A stretch of DNA of 64,000 bases from JAAYJT01 sp037445555 (GTDB lineage Bacteria; Bacteroidota; Bacteroidia; Bacteroidales; JAAYJT01): contig JBBIKG010000004.1 of assembly GCA_037445555.1 (NCBI GenBank), positions 75,038 to 139,037 on the forward strand. The letters are read 5' to 3'. The notes under the pieces were generated by a model. That model had not been told where the DNA came from, ran no database searches, and was given only the letters and a program-made list of their open reading frames with translations. Position numbers and translations under genes: made by a program. This document shows positions 8,931 to 16,928 of the stretch, in pieces (positions within the stretch are counted from its first letter, which is position 1; each line of letters begins with the position of its first letter).

Positions 8931-10019
8931 TGGCAACATCCGAATCGGTCAAAGATTTAAAGCCAAGGCTAGAAGCCTTGAGGAGGTTTCTTTGACATCG
9001 ACAATAAACTTCAACAAATAAAGGGAGACGAAGATCTTACCCATCAGCCCGGATTTTGGGATGACCCCAGGAAAGCGGAATCATTTCTGAAACAGATCAG
9101 TGAGCGAAAGGAGTGGACAAACGCATTTGCCACTACTGAGTCGGCGGTTGATGATTTAATGGTGGTTACTGAGTTTTTTGAATCCGGCGAAGCTACCCAG
9201 CAAGACCTTGATCAAGCATATCAGGCGGCTCTCGCCCTTATTGAGAATCTTGAATTCAAAAATATGCTCAGCGGGCCCGAAGATAAGCTTGGGGTCATTG
9301 TCCAGATTACTCCCGGGGCTGGCGGCACCGAAAGTCAGGACTGGGCTGAGATTCTCATGCGCATGTATCTGCGCTGGGGTGAGCGAAACAGTTACAAAAC
9401 GACCATCATCGATTATCAGGAGGGTGATGTAGCCGGGATAAAAACCGTATCGATCGAGTTTTCCGGCGAGTATGCCTTCGGATACCTGAAAGGAGAAAAC
9501 GGAGTGCATCGCCTGGTGCGGCTTTCGCCATTCGATGCCAACCACAAAAGACACACCTCATTTGCAAGTGTCTATGCCTATCCCGAGGTGGATGATGATA
9601 TCATTATCGAAATTAATCCTTCGGAAATTACCTGGGAAACTTACCGTTCAAGCGGTCCCGGCGGGCAAAATGTCAACAAGGTCGAAACCGCCGTAAGACT
9701 GCGACATGCCCCTACGGGTATCATCATCGAGTGCCAGGAAACCCGTTCCCAGCTTCAGAATAGAGAAAAGGCGCTGAGGCTGCTGAAATCACAGCTCTAT
9801 GAAATTGAACTACGTAAGCAACGCGAGGCGCAGGAAAAGATTGAAAGCGGAAAGAAAAAAATTGAATGGGGCTCACAGATAAGAAGCTATGTCCTTCATC
9901 CCTATAAGATGGTTAAGGACCTTCGCACCGGATACGAGACTTCCAACGCTCAGGCGGTACTTGATGGCGAACTGGACGACTTCATCAAACGATACCTGAT
10001 GGAGTTCGGTAATCAATAA
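8930..10019 (+). CDS. prfB: Peptide chain release factor 2 (programmed +1 frameshift)
   Basis: The ATG at 8930 opens a 21-codon frame that meets an in-frame TGA at 8993-8995. Shifting +1 at CTT-T joins it exactly in frame to the long downstream reading frame ending at 10019, giving about 362 residues, normal for RF2. The body contains the catalytic GGQ loop (SSGPGGQNVNKVETAVRL) and the SPF-like anticodon segment (RLSPFDANHKRHTSF). RF2 recognises UGA and UAA stop codons, and the internal UGA provides autoregulation. It is the last gene of the cobB-FKBP-recX-prfB operon and is followed by a strong terminator. An annotation starting at the internal ATG (9159) would miss the N terminus. Confidence 0.96.
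8981..8996 (+). promoter_or_regulatory. RF2 autoregulatory frameshift site
   Basis: AGGAGG TTT CTT TGA C has the elements of the well-studied prfB recoding site: an internal Shine-Dalgarno-like AGGAGG three bases before the slippery CTT, followed by the slow stop TGA and a C. The ribosome slips from CTT to TTT in +1 and continues with GAC ATC GAC. The use of an SD-like element here is notable because ordinary start sites in this group rarely carry one. Confidence 0.95.
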
Positions 10020-10110
10020 CTATAGACCAGGGTATATATTTTCCCACAGCTCTTTATTAACCACAGGGGTTATTAGTTTTTCCGCGGCGACCAGTTTTTA
10101 CTATACTTAA

Positions 10111-10146
10111 GAGGGCGGGCGCCAATCGTATTGGCTGCCCGCCCTC
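10111..10146. terminator. Strong bidirectional terminator between prfB and HMA gene
   Basis: GAGGGCGGGC (10111-10120) pairs perfectly with GCCCGCCCTC (10137-10146), and an inner CCAAT/ATTGG extends the stem. The genes on both sides converge on it. Confidence 0.8.
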
Positions 10147-10174
10147 TCCAAAAGTACCATGCTTGGGTAAAAAT

Positions 10175-10504
10175 CTACTTCTTCTGTCTCGCTTCTTTGT
10201 CTGAAATGACCTCGGCAGTATATCCTATTTTCCGTATTCCTACAGATAATTTCTCAACATTTGTGCGTGAGCTTCTGTAGCCAATGGTCACTATTTTAGT
10301 AGGAACATCAGCAACCACTGAGGTAACGCCTTTCTCGAAAGCCATGAATTTTTCAATTTTTTGCTTGCATGCATGGCAATCAAGATTGGTCTGTATCTGG
10401 ACTTCTCTCCTGTCGTTCGGAGTCTGAGCCGTGGCCACGCCGGTGGCAAACCAAAGAACGGCGGCAAATATCAGAGCTGTACGGTATAATTCTGTGTTTT
10501 TCAT
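10175..10504 (-). CDS. Periplasmic heavy-metal-associated (HMA) domain protein
   Basis: The 109-residue protein has a signal peptide (MKNTELYRTALIFAAVLWF, cleavage after ATAQ) and one ferredoxin-like HMA domain with a CHAC (CxxC) metal-binding motif in QTNLDCHACKQKIE, followed by the typical GVTSVVADVPTKIVTIGYR strand and a GYTAEVI ending. Such proteins carry Cu(I) or similar ions. The ORF is open further upstream, but MKNTEL at 10504 gives a clean signal peptide and lies 16 bases after the TonB receptor stop. This makes it the last gene of a three-gene operon. Confidence 0.85.
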   Translation of the reverse strand: MKNTELYRTALIFAAVLWFATGVATAQTPNDRREVQIQTNLDCHACKQKIEKFMAFEKGVTSVVADVPTKIVTIGYRSSRTNVEKLSVGIRKIGYTAEVISDKEARQKK

Positions 10505-10520
10505 TGATTGTTTATTTTTA

Positions 10521-12737
10521 TTACTCAATTGTATAGCGAATGCCTCCATAAATCTTTCTGCCAAGTATCGGGCCCCAGATCAGTGAACTGTCGAAATAAT
10601 TGCCAAACGGATCGTTGGCAGCAATAATCGGGTTTTTCTGAAAATAATCCGTCAGGTTTTCGGCACCCAAATATATGTTCCATTTCCGGAAAAACTTAGT
10701 AACCTGGGCGTTCATTACCACGTAAGCAGGTGCAGTGTCTCCCAGCCGATACCGGGGGGGATTCATTGCAGTGGAAGGCAAGCGGGTGTCGCCATTAAAC
10801 TGGCTGGTGAAATCAAACTGCCACTTGCGCAGGTTGGTGGCGTACGACAGGCTTACCAATCCTTTATATCTGTTTACCAATGGTTTACGCACTAATTCAT
10901 CATTTTGTGTCACCTTGACATCACTTAACCGATAGGCCAACACTACGTCTAAGTTCTTGACTGGATCCCATGTAACTTCCACCTGGAAGCTATTGGCATA
11001 CGCCTTCCCTTCCAGATTGTAAATATAAATGGCCGAGGCTGATTGATCCATGTCCACGATTACCTGGTCGGTGAAGCTAGTACGGTATGCTTCGGCATTT
11101 ATTGTCAGGGTTGAACCACCCATATGAAAATTTCTGGTCAGGTTTACACCATAATTTAGGGCTCTTTCCATGGTTGGTTGGTCGAGGATTATTATGCGCC
11201 GCGAGGTTGCAAGCAACTGGTTATTTTCGGCGAGAATATGCGCCGACCGATGCCCCACACCTGCCGAAGCCCTGACAGTAGTGTTACTGTCAATAACATA
11301 TCGCATATGCAGGCGGGGGGTTGCAAACCAGCCAAATTTATTGTGGTGATCCGCCCTGAGTCCTGCAATGACAACTAGCCTGTCGAAATTATTGTAGGTA
11401 TATTCGAAAAAGGAGCCGGGAACAATCTCGCGAACAGCAAAGGCACTGTCTGCCAGTTTCTCGTCATAATCATCATACACTAGACTGACTCCGGTAGTAA
11501 ACATATGCGCAGTGTTATTAATGTACGACTGCATTATAAGGTTGGAATAAAAGCTCTTCTGCATCCCTTCGTAATGTCTGTTGCCGTACAGAGCGTCACG
11601 TTTATGGATCAGGGCGTTGTTAATCCAACCCACACTGGTCGAAGCCCGTTGCTGTGAAATCCAGCCTGTTTTTGAGAATACTTCTGCGTGACGTGTCCGA
11701 ATATCGATTATATAGGGATTTCCTGTATTTGTGGCATTTTCCGGAATGTCCAGCAATTGGCCGCCCTGACGGTTTTCCGATAGTACCCTGAAGCCCAGCT
11801 TTGCCTCCGAACTCTTGCCATTATAATTCCACCTGTTCATCAGATTGATCTGTTCAGTTAGCGGGTGGTCAAGGAAGGAATCGCCGTTATGATCCATCTT
11901 ACGGTTTGTCTTACTGACATGTGCAAGCACCCCTGTGCTCCAGTGGTTGTTCACTTTAACTGCAGCGTTTGCGTTGGCTTCGACTTGGCCGGCATCGCTT
12001 AAAAAGACGTTCAAATGCAGTTTTTCGCTTTCGTCAGGTTTTTTATACTCCACATTGATCTGACCTGACATTGACTCAAACCCATAGGTGACCGAAGCGG
12101 CGCCCTTTGCCACCTGAATCGACTGCATCCATGGCCCCGGAACGTACATAAGTCCGTATGTGGATGAAAGTCCCCGCATGTTAGGGATGTTTTCAAACGT
12201 CATCTGGCTGTATTTTCCGGGAATGCCCAATAGTTGTATTTGTTTTGCCCCGGTGACGGCGTCGGCATAAGAAACGTCAACAGAAGCATTGGTTTCAAAA
12301 CTTTCGGAAAGATTGCAGCAGGCAGCCTTCTGAAGTTCTCCCTGTGTAATGAACTGAGTAACTATCGGAGTAAGTGTGGAAGTAAATGCGCCCGATTGTC
12401 TGGCAACAATTTCAGTGCCCTGCAACTCGCGTGATGCTTCAAGCACAACTTCAAGTCGGCGCTGATGCGGTGAAATCGCCAGGGTGTCGGAACGATAGCC
12501 AATATAGCTAACAACCAATCGATTATATCCCTCAACACGATTTATTCCAAAATTTCCTTTTGCATCGGTAGCTACCCCGATGGTAGTGTTGGCCCAGTAC
12601 ACGTTTGCCCCCGGCAGGGGATGTTTGTGTCCGTCCTGATGTTTTTCATACACAACGCCTTTAATATCCTGCGCCATGACACCCTGCACAAAGCATGTAA
12701 AGGCGGTAAAAACCAGTAATTTCAGTATTTTATTCAT
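10521..12737 (-). CDS. TonB-dependent outer-membrane receptor, probable metal-related
   Basis: The 738-residue protein has a signal peptide, a carboxypeptidase-D regulatory-like N domain (residues about 25-105, IKGVVYEKHQDGHKHPLPGANVYW), and a plug (about 110-230, with GAASVTYGFESMSGQINVEYK). A beta-barrel follows and ends in an aromatic-type C terminus, GRKIYGGIRYTIE. It uses TonB/ExbBD energy to import a ligand across the outer membrane. The ligand is inferred to be a metal or metal chelate, because the gene sits between a Cys/His-rich HYC_CC_PP-like protein and an HMA protein. A SusD partner is absent, so polysaccharide uptake is unlikely. The histidines in HQDGHKH near the N terminus may bind metal. 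Confidence 0.88.
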   Translation of the reverse strand: MNKILKLLVFTAFTCFVQGVMAQDIKGVVYEKHQDGHKHPLPGANVYWANTTIGVATDAKGNFGINRVEGYNRLVVSYIGYRSDTLAISPHQRRLEVVLEASRELQGTEIVARQSGAFTSTLTPIVTQFITQGELQKAACCNLSESFETNASVDVSYADAVTGAKQIQLLGIPGKYSQMTFENIPNMRGLSSTYGLMYVPGPWMQSIQVAKGAASVTYGFESMSGQINVEYKKPDESEKLHLNVFLSDAGQVEANANAAVKVNNHWSTGVLAHVSKTNRKMDHNGDSFLDHPLTEQINLMNRWNYNGKSSEAKLGFRVLSENRQGGQLLDIPENATNTGNPYIIDIRTRHAEVFSKTGWISQQRASTSVGWINNALIHKRDALYGNRHYEGMQKSFYSNLIMQSYINNTAHMFTTGVSLVYDDYDEKLADSAFAVREIVPGSFFEYTYNNFDRLVVIAGLRADHHNKFGWFATPRLHMRYVIDSNTTVRASAGVGHRSAHILAENNQLLATSRRIIILDQPTMERALNYGVNLTRNFHMGGSTLTINAEAYRTSFTDQVIVDMDQSASAIYIYNLEGKAYANSFQVEVTWDPVKNLDVVLAYRLSDVKVTQNDELVRKPLVNRYKGLVSLSYATNLRKWQFDFTSQFNGDTRLPSTAMNPPRYRLGDTAPAYVVMNAQVTKFFRKWNIYLGAENLTDYFQKNPIIAANDPFGNYFDSSLIWGPILGRKIYGGIRYTIE

Positions 12738-12819
12738 TGTTATCCTGTGTTGCGTTTAATACAAATGAGACTATCCGGCCAAGATGGCCAACAGAATTCC
12801 GGGTACACTAAAGCACCGC

Positions 12820-13305
12820 TCAGCAAACAGGGATATCGAATTTAAACTGGTGAATGGAGGTAAGTAAGGTTCGCCCTCCTAGAGGCGGGGGTGAGTGATT
12901 AGAAGTGACAAGTATTTCAGACTTAACCTTAAGGATTTCGGCTTCATCATACATCGAGCATACCACTGCATGCACCGTGTAAGCAGGAACAACAGCTTGC
13001 GGCTGGGAAACCTGATAATCGTCAAGGATGGCGATTACCGTCCGCGAGGTCTGGCAACATCCGTTTGTGCCACAATGCTGCCCTGATTGGGTACTTGTTT
13101 CTGAAGTGCAACATGATGAGGCTTCTGCATCAGATGGGTGATCGCAGCAATGAGTTGCTTCATGGCTGCATGGTGGCTCAATGATGATAGACGCGGTGGT
13201 GTCGTTGGTGCAGTTGCAGTGATGCCTGAAAACCGAAATACCAACCGTCAGTGCAATCAGAAGCACTGTCAGAAAAAAAGTCAATATGGCTTTTGCCCTA
13301 TGCAT
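12820..13305 (-). CDS. Cys/His-rich HYC_CC_PP-like membrane-anchored protein
   Basis: The protein has about 161 residues. It has one N-terminal hydrophobic segment (ILTFFLTVLLIALTVGISVF), then FRHHCNC, several Cys-Cys pairs (HCCDH, SSCCT, GCCQ) and a C-terminal NHSPPPLGG. This matches the family annotated HYC_CC_PP in Bacteroidota, which commonly sits beside TonB receptors and HMA proteins. The assignment is from memory of the motif pattern and the HYC motif here is HHC. A metal-binding or metal-sensing role in the envelope is inferred from the Cys/His content (residues 25-85) and context. The frame extends 5 codons to a TTG at 13320, but the ATG at 13305 is preferred. Confidence 0.7.
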   Translation of the reverse strand: MHRAKAILTFFLTVLLIALTVGISVFRHHCNCTNDTTASIIIEPPCSHEATHCCDHPSDAEASSCCTSETSTQSGQHCGTNGCCQTSRTVIAILDDYQVSQPQAVVPAYTVHAVVCSMYDEAEILKVKSEILVTSNHSPPPLGGRTLLTSIHQFKFDIPVC

Positions 13306-13335
13306 CAATCGGTTGGACAATCATTTAGAAACAGT

Positions 13336-13344
13336 ACAAAATTA
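13336..13344 (-). promoter_or_regulatory. Putative promoter of the metal operon
   Basis: On the minus strand TAATTTTGT matches TAnnTTTGY. A GTTG about 18 bases upstream may serve as -33. It lies 31 bases before the first gene of the three-gene metal operon. Confidence 0.5.
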
Positions 13345-13450
13345 CATATTTTTATCATTAAACAACTCAGACCTTGCTTTGTTTGCGTAGTCGTATTGGC
13401 AAAAGCGGTGACAAAGCCATGACTTTCATCTCCAATATGGAGTTTTAAGC

Positions 13451-13459
13451 TACCTTTGC
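13451..13459 (+). promoter_or_regulatory. -7 element upstream of mntP
   Basis: TACCTTTGC is an exact TAnnTTTGY match 16 bases before the mntP ATG, implying a very short leader. Confidence 0.55.
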
Positions 13460-13475
13460 GGCCAAATCTTTTGAA

Positions 13476-14036
13476 ATGTATCTTACCGAAGTAATCGTTG
13501 TTGCTATCGGTCTTTCGATGGATACCTTTGCAGTGTCAATGGCTTCAGGCCTTTGCCGTAAATCGTTCGGCAGGGCGGTTGTGTTACGTGCCATATTTTC
13601 TCTGGCTGTTTTTCAGGCGGGTTTTGCAGCAATCGGTTGGCGCCTTGGGATTGGATTTCAGCACCTGATTGCCAACTTTGACCATTGGGTTGCCTTTGTT
13701 CTGCTCGCTGCTATCGGCGGCAAGATGATATGGGAGGCCCTACAGGGCAACAAAACGTCGCAAACGTTTGACATTACCAACTGGTATGTTTTGCTTGGAA
13801 TTTCGGTAGCTACAAGCATCGACGCACTGATTGTCGGTATGGGGCTGGGCATGCTTGCTACGTCCATTCTTGAGTCGGCGCTGGTAATTGGAGTGGTAAC
13901 TCTTTGCTTTGCTGCAGCGGGATTTATCATTGCCAGGCGTTTTGGCCTTCGCGCACTTGGGAAAAAAGCCGAAGTGCTCGGGGGGCTAGTACTTATAGCC
14001 ATCGGTACTAAAATCCTTTTTGAACATTTACATTGA
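13476..14036 (+). CDS. mntP: Manganese efflux pump MntP
   Basis: The 186-residue protein has six predicted membrane helices in two repeats. Each repeat carries the MntP acidic signature: GLSMDTFAVSMASG at residues about 12-25 and SVATSIDALIVGMGLG in the second half. MntP exports Mn(II) from the cytoplasm. The mntP yybP-ykoY riboswitch found in other phyla is not evident here, since the leader is too short. The queD start lies 5 bases past the stop. Its neighbourhood next to the metal operon (divergent) suggests a metal homeostasis island. Confidence 0.92.
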   Translation: MYLTEVIVVAIGLSMDTFAVSMASGLCRKSFGRAVVLRAIFSLAVFQAGFAAIGWRLGIGFQHLIANFDHWVAFVLLAAIGGKMIWEALQGNKTSQTFDITNWYVLLGISVATSIDALIVGMGLGMLATSILESALVIGVVTLCFAAAGFIIARRFGLRALGKKAEVLGGLVLIAIGTKILFEHLH

Positions 14037-14041
14037 TTCCT

Positions 14042-14485
14042 ATGCTTACCATCCGTATAACAAAAGCCTTCAATTTCGAGATGGCGCACGCCCTGAAAGA
14101 TCACAGCGGGCCTTGCCGCAATATACATGGGCATACCTACGAACTTTTCGTAACCATAATCGGAACACCATCCCAACGCGATGGTTACTCCTCCAACGGC
14201 ATGCTTATTGACTTTAAAGAGCTGAAAAGTATTGTACAACATCATATTATTAGCCGTTATGATCATGCACTCGTGGTTAGCGAGCGTTCTCCACTGGCAC
14301 ATGATTCCCGGCTGGTACAGTCCAACCTGCAGGTAGTTCCTTTTGAGCCAACCAGTGAAAATCTAGTTGCTTCTTTTGCCGATACGCTAAAACAACATCT
14401 TCCGGCGCACGTGAAGCTTCACAGCCTCAGGCTTAGAGAAACCACAACCTCCTATGCCGAATGGTTTTCATCTGATAATGAATAA
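14042..14485 (+). CDS. queD: 6-carboxytetrahydropterin synthase QueD
   Basis: The 147-residue protein is of the PTPS family. It has zinc-binding His residues in FEMAHAL and CRNIHGHTYEL, a DFKELKSIV segment, and a C-terminal LRLRETTTSYAEW with the catalytic Glu region. It converts dihydroneopterin triphosphate to 6-carboxytetrahydropterin in queuosine (tRNA modification) synthesis. queG, which acts at the end of that pathway, lies at 50482-51432. A TTG at 14033 extends the frame by three codons, overlapping the mntP stop, but the ATG at 14042 gives the family-typical MLTIRITKAFNFEMAHAL. Confidence 0.92.
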   Translation: MLTIRITKAFNFEMAHALKDHSGPCRNIHGHTYELFVTIIGTPSQRDGYSSNGMLIDFKELKSIVQHHIISRYDHALVVSERSPLAHDSRLVQSNLQVVPFEPTSENLVASFADTLKQHLPAHVKLHSLRLRETTTSYAEWFSSDNE

Positions 14486-14661
14486 CCTGCTCATTCATTA
14501 TTAACTCTTTGTTGCAAATTGTCTCAAAATACCCCATACAACCCTGTCGGTCGATACTCCCTTGTCAGGCGCAAAGATGCCTATGCCAGAGTAAAAATTA
14601 TTACTTTTGATATTTATATATGTTCGTAATTACTTTTTTAAATTTGACACATTTAGAAAAT

Positions 14662-16052
14662 ATGAAACAAAAACAGCCCCGATATAAAATTCTACAAAGG
14701 GGAACAAGTCCCCGTCGAGCTACATAAAGTCGTGGTCGTGCGAAAGCTTCATCTTAATCCCATTGAAGAGCGATTAGCTGCCATGAAAGCCGCCGGATAC
14801 AACACCTTCGGGTTGAGCACCAACGATATTTTCTGGATATGCTTACCGATTCAGGCACTAATGCCATGAGCGACAACCCGGTGGCATCGATGCTCCAGGC
14901 CGACGATGCCTACGCAGGTTCTCAAAGCTTCTACCGTATGGAGCGGTCCTTGCAGGAAGTGTTCGGAAAAAAATACGTACTTCCGGCGCATCAGGGTCGT
15001 GCTGCCGAAAATATTATTTCGCAGGTTTTCATTAAGCCGGGAGATGTCATTCCGATGAATTATCGTTTCACAACCATCAAAGAGCATTTGATGCTCAACG
15101 GGGGTACGGTGCTCGAATCTACACTGACCAGGCACTGAAAATCAAAAGCCAGGAGCTGTTTAAGGGAAACATTAACATCGCTAAATTAAATGCGGTTTTT
15201 CATGAGTATGGTGCTGAAAGAGTGGCATTCGTCAGGATGGAGGCCTCCACAAACCTGATCGGTGGGCAGCTGTTTTCGATGCAGAACATCCGTGAAGTTC
15301 GTAAAATCTGTGACGCCTACGGCGTTATGATGTTTCTCGACACCAGTCTCATTGGCGAGAATGCATATATGATCAGACAGCGGGAGTCGGAGTTCAGGCA
15401 GGCGGCAATCAAAGACATACTCCTCGAAATGTGCAGTTATTTTGAGCTGATTTATTTTTCAAGCCGCTAGATCAGCTCAACCCGAGGCGGTGGGATACTG
15501 ACAAACAGTTATGATCTTTTCCTTAAAATGCGCGATCTGCTTGTATTGTATGAAGGCTTCCTGACCTATGGTGGTATGTCAGTGCGGGAAATAGAAGCCA
15601 TGACTGTCGGAATTCAGGAAACATGTGATGACACGGTCATCAGCCAATCGCCGTCCTTTATTGAGTATACCGTAAATGCACTAGATGCGGCAGGCATACC
15701 CTTCATCACCACGGCCGGCGCCCTGGCTGCAGCCTTGTTTATTGTGTAGGGCTGCCGCGGAATGGAACGCGGAACCATTTCAAGCATACGTGACGAGAGC
15801 GGAAACGACATAATTGCTGATATGGAGTTATTACGTTTGGCTTTTCTGCGTCGGGTCTTTACACTGTCTCAAACAAAATTTGTGATCGACAGACTTATTT
15901 GGCTGTTCGAAAACCGGCAACTCATTGGCGGCCTTGAGTGGGTGAAAGAGCCTCCGTTATTACGTTTCTTCATGGGTGGGCTAAGGCCCGCATCCAATTG
16001 GCTTCAAACGCTGGTTGAAAAGCTCAGGTCCGATTTCGGCAACTCGCTGTAA
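14662..16052 (+). pseudogene. tnaA: Tryptophanase / tyrosine phenol-lyase, multiply disrupted
   Basis: The remnant of a PLP beta-eliminating lyase is spread over all three frames. Recognisable blocks in order are FYKGEQVPVELHKVVVV, LTDSGTNAMSDN, PAHQGRAAENI, the stretch VAFVRMEASTNLIGGQLF, YEGFLTYGGMSVREIEAM, and LRLAFLRRVFT. The lesions seen are a frame change near 14680, a 1-base loss near 14832 (IFLDML), a 1-base loss near 15118 (VLEIYTDQ), an in-frame TAG at 15468-15470, and a further break near 15750 with an apparent loss of roughly 30 codons. The TAG replaces the residue after SSR, where homologues are expected to carry the PLP-binding Lys. Intact, it would release indole or phenol plus pyruvate and ammonia. 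The gene is clearly dead and still has a terminator. Confidence 0.9.
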
Positions 16053-16090
16053 GCAAAGGCCTTCGTCAAAAAAGATTTTACGTATGTTGA

Positions 16091-16115
16091 GGCTGCCCTT
16101 TTAGGGCAGCCTTTT
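16091..16115 (+). terminator. Intrinsic terminator after the tnaA pseudogene
   Basis: GGCTGCCC (16091-16098) and GGGCAGCC (16104-16111) form an 8-bp stem followed by a T run on the plus strand. It may also stop sdhB transcripts arriving from the other side. Confidence 0.85.
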
Positions 16116-16132
16116 TAGTGTCATCCAAAGGG

Positions 16133-16888
16133 TTATTCGGCCTTGGGAGCTATTATTTTGGCGGTAAGGAACTCGGCATTCATGCGGGCGATGGTTGCCA
16201 CCGAGATACCTTTGGGGCATTCAGCCTGGCAGGCATAGGTGTTGCTGCAGTTTCCAAATCCCAGCTTATCCATCTCGGCTACCATCTTTTGAACGCGTTC
16301 GGTGGCTTCAATCCTGCCCTGAGGCAGGATGGCAAGCTGGTATACCTTGGCCGAAACAAACAGCATGGCCGAGCTGTTTTTGCATGCGGCTACACAAGCT
16401 CCGCATCCTATACAGACAGCGGCATCAAAGGCTTTATCCGACAAGGTTTTGCAAATCGGGATAGTATTGGATTCAATAGCTGAACCGGTATCCACCGAAA
16501 TGTAACCACCTGCAGCAATGATACGGTCAAATGCGTTCCGGTTAACGATGAGATCCTTAATTACCGGAAATGCTTTGGCCCGCCAGGGTTCGATTACAAT
16601 GGTATCACCATCTTTGAAGGAGCGCATCCTCAGCTCGCAGGTAGTTGTCTTGCCTTCAGGACCGTGCGGGTGGCCATTGATATACAGGCCGCAGCTGCCG
16701 CAGATACCCTCTCTGCAGTCGTGATCAAAGGCAACCGGGTCTTTGCCTTCGGTTGCCAGATTTTTATTGAGGGCGTCCATCATTTCGAGAAATCCCATTT
16801 CGGGCAAAACGCTATCGAGCGTGTAGCTGCAGAACTTCCCTTTTGATTTTTCGTTTTTCTGCCTCCATATTTTGAGATTGATTTTCAT
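16133..16888 (-). CDS. sdhB: Succinate dehydrogenase/fumarate reductase iron-sulfur subunit
   Basis: The 251-residue subunit has the [2Fe-2S] motif CREGICGSCGLYING at about residue 60-75. Two C-terminal cluster motifs follow, CIGCGACVAAC and NTYACQAECPKGI, the latter binding the 3Fe-4S/4Fe-4S clusters. It passes electrons between the flavoprotein and the membrane quinone site. The frame is open a further 80 codons upstream into sdhA, but MKINLKIWRQ at 16888 is the family start. It is the third gene of sdhCAB. Confidence 0.95.
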   Translation of the reverse strand: MKINLKIWRQKNEKSKGKFCSYTLDSVLPEMGFLEMMDALNKNLATEGKDPVAFDHDCREGICGSCGLYINGHPHGPEGKTTTCELRMRSFKDGDTIVIEPWRAKAFPVIKDLIVNRNAFDRIIAAGGYISVDTGSAIESNTIPICKTLSDKAFDAAVCIGCGACVAACKNSSAMLFVSAKVYQLAILPQGRIEATERVQKMVAEMDKLGFGNCSNTYACQAECPKGISVATIARMNAEFLTAKIIAPKAE

Positions 16889-16928
16889 CGCTGGTGTTGT
16901 TTTTCGTTGACAAAATTCTCGGAATTGA

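Noticed and set aside
13460..13475. Manganese riboswitch (yybP-ykoY) ahead of mntP
   Set aside because: The -7 element lies only 16 bases before the ATG, leaving no space for the aptamer.
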